The notes under the pieces: generated by a model | The model's database searches: none | What the model saw: the letters and a program-made list of their open reading frames with translations, nothing else | What the model was told of the DNA's origin: nothing | Part shown: positions 60,024 through 64,000 of the stretch, one piece after another | Layout of the letters: every line of letters begins with the position of its first letter | Numbering within the stretch: position 1 is the stretch's first letter | Source: G963665185 sp049723905 | GTDB lineage: Bacteria; Desulfobacterota; Desulfovibrionia; Desulfovibrionales; Desulfovibrionaceae | NCBI RefSeq assembly: GCF_049723905.1 | Contig: NZ_JBJKFD010000001.1 | Location: forward strand, 2,852,001 to 2,916,000 | Direction of reading: 5' to 3' | Length of the DNA stretch: 64,000 nt | Made by a program: the position numbers and the translations under genes

Positions 60024-63000
60024 TTTCAGAATCCTCCGCATTGTCGGGTCCACCGGAGTTTTTTCCGGCGCGCCGGGCCGCCCACTCCTTGATTCCCATG
60101 AGGATGTCCCATTCTATAGGCACTATGAACAGGGTCAGGAAGGTGGCGGTGCACAACCCGGTTACGAACGTCGAAGCCATGGTTCCCCAGACTACCGAGT
60201 ACGTCGGGATGCCCACGGCCATGGGCAACAGCCCGAGGGTCGTGGTGAGCGTGGTCAGCAAAATGGGCCGCAGCCGCACGCGGATTCCCTCGCGTATGGC
60301 CGCCTTGCGGTTCATTCCACTTTTATAGGCCCGGTTGATGAAGTCTATAAGCACCAGGGAATCGTTGACCACCACGCCGGTAACGCCCACCGTGGCGATA
60401 AAGCTGTTGATGGTAAAGAGCCCCTGGGTGACGAGTTTGCCGAAAACAACGCCGATGAGTGAAAACACCACGGCACTAAGAATGATCACGGGCTGAACAT
60501 ACGATCCGAACTGCGTGGCAAGAATCAGGTAAATAACGAGAACTGCCACCAGAAAGGCGTACATCAGCGAGGTATACGACCGCTGCGTGGACTCGAACTG
60601 TCCGGAAAAGCCCAGGTCCGCGCCGGGGTACTCACCTTCGATGGTCGCATAGTACTCCTTAACCTTGTTGACCACAAAGGGAACCGACAGCCGCGCCGCC
60701 GGATCAAGATTGGCGGTCAGGGTTATGGCCCGGTTGTTCTGGTAGCGGGCCAGCAGATTGGGCTCGGTATAGGCCTCCACGCTGACCAGGTCGCGCAGCC
60801 GCACCGGGCCGTACGCATCCTGTATGGCAGGGATGTCCAGGGCGTCTTGGGGCTGGGGCAGCAGCTCGGGAGCTATGCGCAACTTCAGGTCTATGTCGTC
60901 GTCCGAGGTTCTGAATTCCCCCACATACCGCCCGTCCAGCAGGCTTCCGGCCAACCGCCCCACCAGGGCCTTGGTAAGGCCGTATTCCGCTGTTCTGTCT
61001 TCCAGCACCTTGAAGCGATAGACACGGTTGGGGCGTCCCTGGTCGTCTCCGAAGTTGACCAGGGCGGGACCGATTGCCGGGTCGTTTTCCAGAAAGGAGG
61101 AAACCGCCTTGGCAAGCCTGCCCACGTTTTCCGGGTTGGGCCCGACCACGCGGATGTTGATGTCCTTGCCTGCGGGCGGCCCGCCTGGTTCGGCCCGCAC
61201 ATTGAAGCTCCAGCCGTCCACGGCCAATGGAGCAAGGGCCTTGCGAATGTTCTCCAGATGCAGCACCGGATCGTTGTCTGGATTGTCTTTGAAGGCGTAC
61301 TGGTCCTTGGGCGGAAGCTCCACGGCCAGGTGGCCGAGGTTGTTGGAATATTCCGGCTGGTAGTCCTCGTCGATGACAAACCCGGCCTGTCCGGTAATGG
61401 CCTTGGATTCTCCCGGCCCCCGGCTGAGCAGCAGGCTGGAGATTTCCTTGAGCTTCTCGTTGGTCTTTTCAATGGACGTGATCATGGGGCCTTCGGCCTC
61501 CACAAAGTACTGGGTGTACTCGTCCGGGAAAAACTTGATGCGTATGAGTGGAACCTTGCCGGATATGGACAGCCCCATGATGACGATGGATGCGGCAAAG
61601 GCCGCCACCACCAGAAAAAGGCACACAAACCTGTGGCGCAGGGTGAAATTGACAATGCCCTGGGTGGCGCGCCGTATCGCGGCCATGATGGCCCGTTCGT
61701 TGTCTGCAGAATGGGTGTAGTGGGCCGTGTGCACCATGCGCCTGGCACCGGGCCAGTCCAGAAAGTGGGCAGGCAGGATGATGATGCTTTCAAAGAGCGA
61801 CGCGGCAATGGCGTAGGAAATGGCAATGGGTATCTGGGCGAAGAACTCGCCGGTGGAGCCTGTCATCATAAGCATGGGCAAAAAGGCGGCCACCGTGGTG
61901 GACGTTGCCGCTATGACGGGAATAGCCACTTCCGCCGTGCCGTTTATCACGGCCTCGCGCAGGGGGGTTTTCTCCTGCACATGGCGGTAGATGTTCTCCA
62001 CCACCACAATGGCGTCGTCCACGATGATGCCGGAGACCAGCACAAAGGAGAACAGGGTGATTTCGTTGAGGGAGTTGCCCGTAAGCCACATCAATATCAT
62101 GGTCACCAGAAAGGAGAACGGAATGCCCACTGTGGTCAGGATGGCATTGCGCAGCCCCATGAACACGAAAATGAGCAGCCCCACCAGCACGATGCCGATG
62201 ATCATGTTGGAGCCGAGGGTGTTCAGGGCGTCGTCGATATTGATGCGCTGGTCCTGGCTGATGACCACCTTCACCCCTTCCTTTTCCAGGGAGGGCTTGA
62301 AGCGGTCCACTATCTTCAGCGCGGTGGGGATGATGTCCAGAGCGCTGCCTTCCGGCGACTTGAGCAGCCGCAGGGTGACACTATCCTGTCCGTTGACCGT
62401 ACTGATGACCGCGGGGTCGCGGAACGACAGGCCGGCATCACGCATCACATCGCCCACCGTAACGAACGACCCGTCCAGGTCACGGCGGATGATGGTTTCG
62501 GCAATCTGCTCGCGGGAGCGGAAACGCTCGTCCACAACCACCACGAACTCGCCGGATTCGTTCTCGTAGTTGCCCGCGGGAACGGACAGGTTGGCCTCAG
62601 TAAGGGCGGAGGCGACCTCGTCAAAGGTCAGGCCGTAGCGTTCCAGCAGGGCGGGGTCCAGGTCCACATGGAACTCGCGGGTGAACTCGCCCTGCAAGTC
62701 CACTTCCTTGACGCCACGAATCTGCCGCAACTCGACCTTCATCTCCTCGGCCATGAGGGAAAGCGCGCGGTTGGAACGGTCGCCCACCAGATTGATGTTC
62801 ACCGCGGGCAGCCACTCGCTGACGTCCACCTGCATGAAACTTGGCGGATCTATGCCTTCGGGCAGTTCCTTCATCACGCCCAGAACCTTCAGGCGCAGCT
62901 CGTCGTACTGGCTGTCGTAGTCCGTGTCGTCAATGAACTTTACGCGGACCTGGGAGCGTTGGCGGTACGACTTGGACTGGATGTATTCGATGTTTTCCAG

Positions 63001-63222
63001 ATCATCGACGGCCTTTTCAATCTCGCGGGTGATGAGGGTTTCCACGTCCTGTGGCGAAGCACCGGGCAAAATAGTGGTGATGAGCACGTCGCCCATGCGC
63101 ACGTTGGGGTAGCGCTCCACGGGCAGTTCGCCCAGCGCAAACACGCCCACCAGCATGCACAGCACAAAAAGAAGATTGACCAGAACGGTCTGGCGCAGGA
63201 AAAACTTCAAAAAAAGACGCAT
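60016..63222 (-). CDS. RND-family efflux transporter inner-membrane pump
   Basis: 1068 residues, normal for AcrB-type pumps. Twelve membrane helices in two halves: N-terminal LVNLLFVLCMLVGVFALGEL, LILMWLTG region (MILMWLTGNSLNEITLFSFV), proton relay Asp pair in GIIVDDAIVVVENIYRH, and C-terminal SFIATVGVTGVVVNDSLVLI. Periplasmic porter loops lie between. It works with the adaptor encoded just upstream (7 bp) and an outer-membrane channel not seen here. Substrate class unknown; sequence features suggest a multidrug or lipid-type HAE family and not a metal pump. Confidence 0.93.
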   Translation of the reverse strand: MRLFLKFFLRQTVLVNLLFVLCMLVGVFALGELPVERYPNVRMGDVLITTILPGASPQDVETLITREIEKAVDDLENIEYIQSKSYRQRSQVRVKFIDDTDYDSQYDELRLKVLGVMKELPEGIDPPSFMQVDVSEWLPAVNINLVGDRSNRALSLMAEEMKVELRQIRGVKEVDLQGEFTREFHVDLDPALLERYGLTFDEVASALTEANLSVPAGNYENESGEFVVVVDERFRSREQIAETIIRRDLDGSFVTVGDVMRDAGLSFRDPAVISTVNGQDSVTLRLLKSPEGSALDIIPTALKIVDRFKPSLEKEGVKVVISQDQRINIDDALNTLGSNMIIGIVLVGLLIFVFMGLRNAILTTVGIPFSFLVTMILMWLTGNSLNEITLFSFVLVSGIIVDDAIVVVENIYRHVQEKTPLREAVINGTAEVAIPVIAATSTTVAAFLPMLMMTGSTGEFFAQIPIAISYAIAASLFESIIILPAHFLDWPGARRMVHTAHYTHSADNERAIMAAIRRATQGIVNFTLRHRFVCLFLVVAAFAASIVIMGLSISGKVPLIRIKFFPDEYTQYFVEAEGPMITSIEKTNEKLKEISSLLLSRGPGESKAITGQAGFVIDEDYQPEYSNNLGHLAVELPPKDQYAFKDNPDNDPVLHLENIRKALAPLAVDGWSFNVRAEPGGPPAGKDINIRVVGPNPENVGRLAKAVSSFLENDPAIGPALVNFGDDQGRPNRVYRFKVLEDRTAEYGLTKALVGRLAGSLLDGRYVGEFRTSDDDIDLKLRIAPELLPQPQDALDIPAIQDAYGPVRLRDLVSVEAYTEPNLLARYQNNRAITLTANLDPAARLSVPFVVNKVKEYYATIEGEYPGADLGFSGQFESTQRSYTSLMYAFLVAVLVIYLILATQFGSYVQPVIILSAVVFSLIGVVFGKLVTQGLFTINSFIATVGVTGVVVNDSLVLIDFINRAYKSGMNRKAAIREGIRVRLRPILLTTLTTTLGLLPMAVGIPTYSVVWGTMASTFVTGLCTATFLTLFIVPIEWDILMGIKEWAARRAGKNSGGPDNAEDSENA

Positions 63223-63228
63223 GGTCGG

Positions 63229-63999
63229 CTACTCCGGCTGCAAAAGGAAATGCTGCCCCGGATGCACCTGGGGAGAACGCACCCGGACCTGTCCATCCGG
63301 GCCATGGCCCAAAAACACAACACGCACGGGCTCACCCTTTTCCGGGGTCACCCAATATTCCTCGTAGCGTTCCTTTACGCAGGAGGCAGGCAGAAACACG
63401 GCTCCGGAAGGGTCGGGCAAATTCACGGAAAGAACGGCGCGCAGTCCGCCACGTTTTTCCTTCAGCCCCTCGGAAACGGCCAGATCCACCTTGATTTTCC
63501 TGGTCACGGCATCAAAGGCCGGGGATACGAGCTCCACCTTGGCAGAAATGATTTTGCCGTTGGTGCCCTCGTCCGGGAAAAAAAGCTTTGCTTCGTCGGC
63601 CTGCCTGCGCAAAAATCCGAATTCCTCCGGAGTAAAGGCAAAGGGAACCAGCAGCGTGCTGAAATCGGCCGCCTTGCCCACAACCTTTCCGGCGGAAACC
63701 CACTCGCCCGGCTCCACCAGGCGTTCGGTCACCCGCCAGCCCGGGCGCGCCTTGATAACGAAACGGGTCCGCCGCTCCCTGAGGTTGGCCTCTTCTATTT
63801 TCAGGGCTTCCATCTGCTGCAGCGCGGTATCGCGGTGGCTGATCAGCTCGTCCAAGGTGGACTGGTCCTCAAGTTCCTTTTGCACCAGCGTGGAATAACG
63901 GTCGGTTTCCTTGACGTTGTAGTCCACATCGCTCTGGATGCGCTTCTGGTCTGCCTGGTTCTTGCGGATGGAAAGATCGATGAACGTGGTATCGAGCAC
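63229..63999 (-). CDS. RND efflux periplasmic adaptor (HlyD/MFP family), N-terminus outside window
   Basis: 256 residues visible, cut by the window end. A coiled-coil hairpin (DYNVKETDRYSTLVQKELED, LDELISHRDTALQQMEALKI) is followed by the lipoyl-like half RFVIKARPGWRVTERLVEPG and WVSAGKVVGKAADF, and then the beta-barrel domain (LVSPAFDAVTRKIKVDLAVS). It bridges the pump to an outer-membrane channel. It is the first visible gene of the efflux operon. Confidence 0.88.
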   Translation of the reverse strand: MLDTTFIDLSIRKNQADQKRIQSDVDYNVKETDRYSTLVQKELEDQSTLDELISHRDTALQQMEALKIEEANLRERRTRFVIKARPGWRVTERLVEPGEWVSAGKVVGKAADFSTLLVPFAFTPEEFGFLRRQADEAKLFFPDEGTNGKIISAKVELVSPAFDAVTRKIKVDLAVSEGLKEKRGGLRAVLSVNLPDPSGAVFLPASCVKERYEEYWVTPEKGEPVRVVFLGHGPDGQVRVRSPQVHPGQHFLLQPE

Positions 64000-64000
64000 G

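Overview
The window looks like a chromosomal segment of a motile, Gram-negative, sulfate-reducer-type bacterium of the Desulfovibrionaceae (Desulfobacterota). This is inferred from gene content and order: flagellar and stator genes beside rlmB and an MltD-like transglycosylase, a GAF gene in front of gapA, a stand-alone IMP cyclohydrolase PurH, ptb-buk, and G+C-rich coding with good Shine-Dalgarno sites. There is no rRNA or tRNA gene to confirm it.

Layout. The left end has a truncated AraC-type regulator, then a repeat-filled gap, topA (-), era, yggS and a flagellar run on the plus strand: motA, two tandem motB-like genes, fliL, fliN, fliO, fliP, fliQ. Next come rlmB (-), an MltD-like lipoprotein with LysM domains, two Hsp20 genes (-), a Trm112-like protein (-), a PHP phosphoesterase, a candidate structured RNA and a WcbI-like protein. 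A second stator operon (-) reads: cyclic-nucleotide-binding/FliG-like fusion, motA, motB. After it lie an OB-fold protein, ilvN, ptb and buk.

From 25 to 27.4 kb is a repeat-rich gap holding a small pseudo-receiver gene with a good sigma-54 promoter. Then come an aminotransferase-IV-like gene, a Gate-domain membrane protein translationally coupled to an ADP-ribosylglycohydrolase gene interrupted by one in-frame UGA, a PilZ protein, a response regulator, GAF-gapA, a rimB-rimK-aspartoacylase operon, and aspA. From 40 to 47.5 kb is an accessory stretch: an AT-rich gap with a small gene, a YgiN-like monooxygenase, marR plus a GNAT acetyltransferase, and an AT-richer two-gene AAA ATPase/subtilase pair matching the ietAS defence system. 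The right part holds the flagellar basal-body operon flgB-flgC-fliE-fliF-fliG-fliH-fliI (-), in which fliF carries a frameshift. A TPR gene diverges from it, and both have sigma-54-type promoters. Then follow purH-hflX (hflX apparently starts at AUA), a small membrane protein, a methyltransferase, a LOG-family protein and an RND efflux pump with its adaptor, cut by the window end.

Two repeat families stand out. One is a dispersed imperfect palindrome of about 125 bp with a conserved core, usually abutting gene 3' ends; it also forms a tandem array at 25.1-26.0 kb. The other consists of long, near-perfect palindromes of unrelated sequence, each sitting next to a conserved G+C-rich 'GGTC-hairpin' module. 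Neither resembles a repeat class I can name.

The observations I rank highest are the in-frame UGA with a SECIS-like hairpin, the two palindrome families, the cNMP/FliG-like stator-operon protein, the tandem-domain RNA candidate and the ietAS pair.
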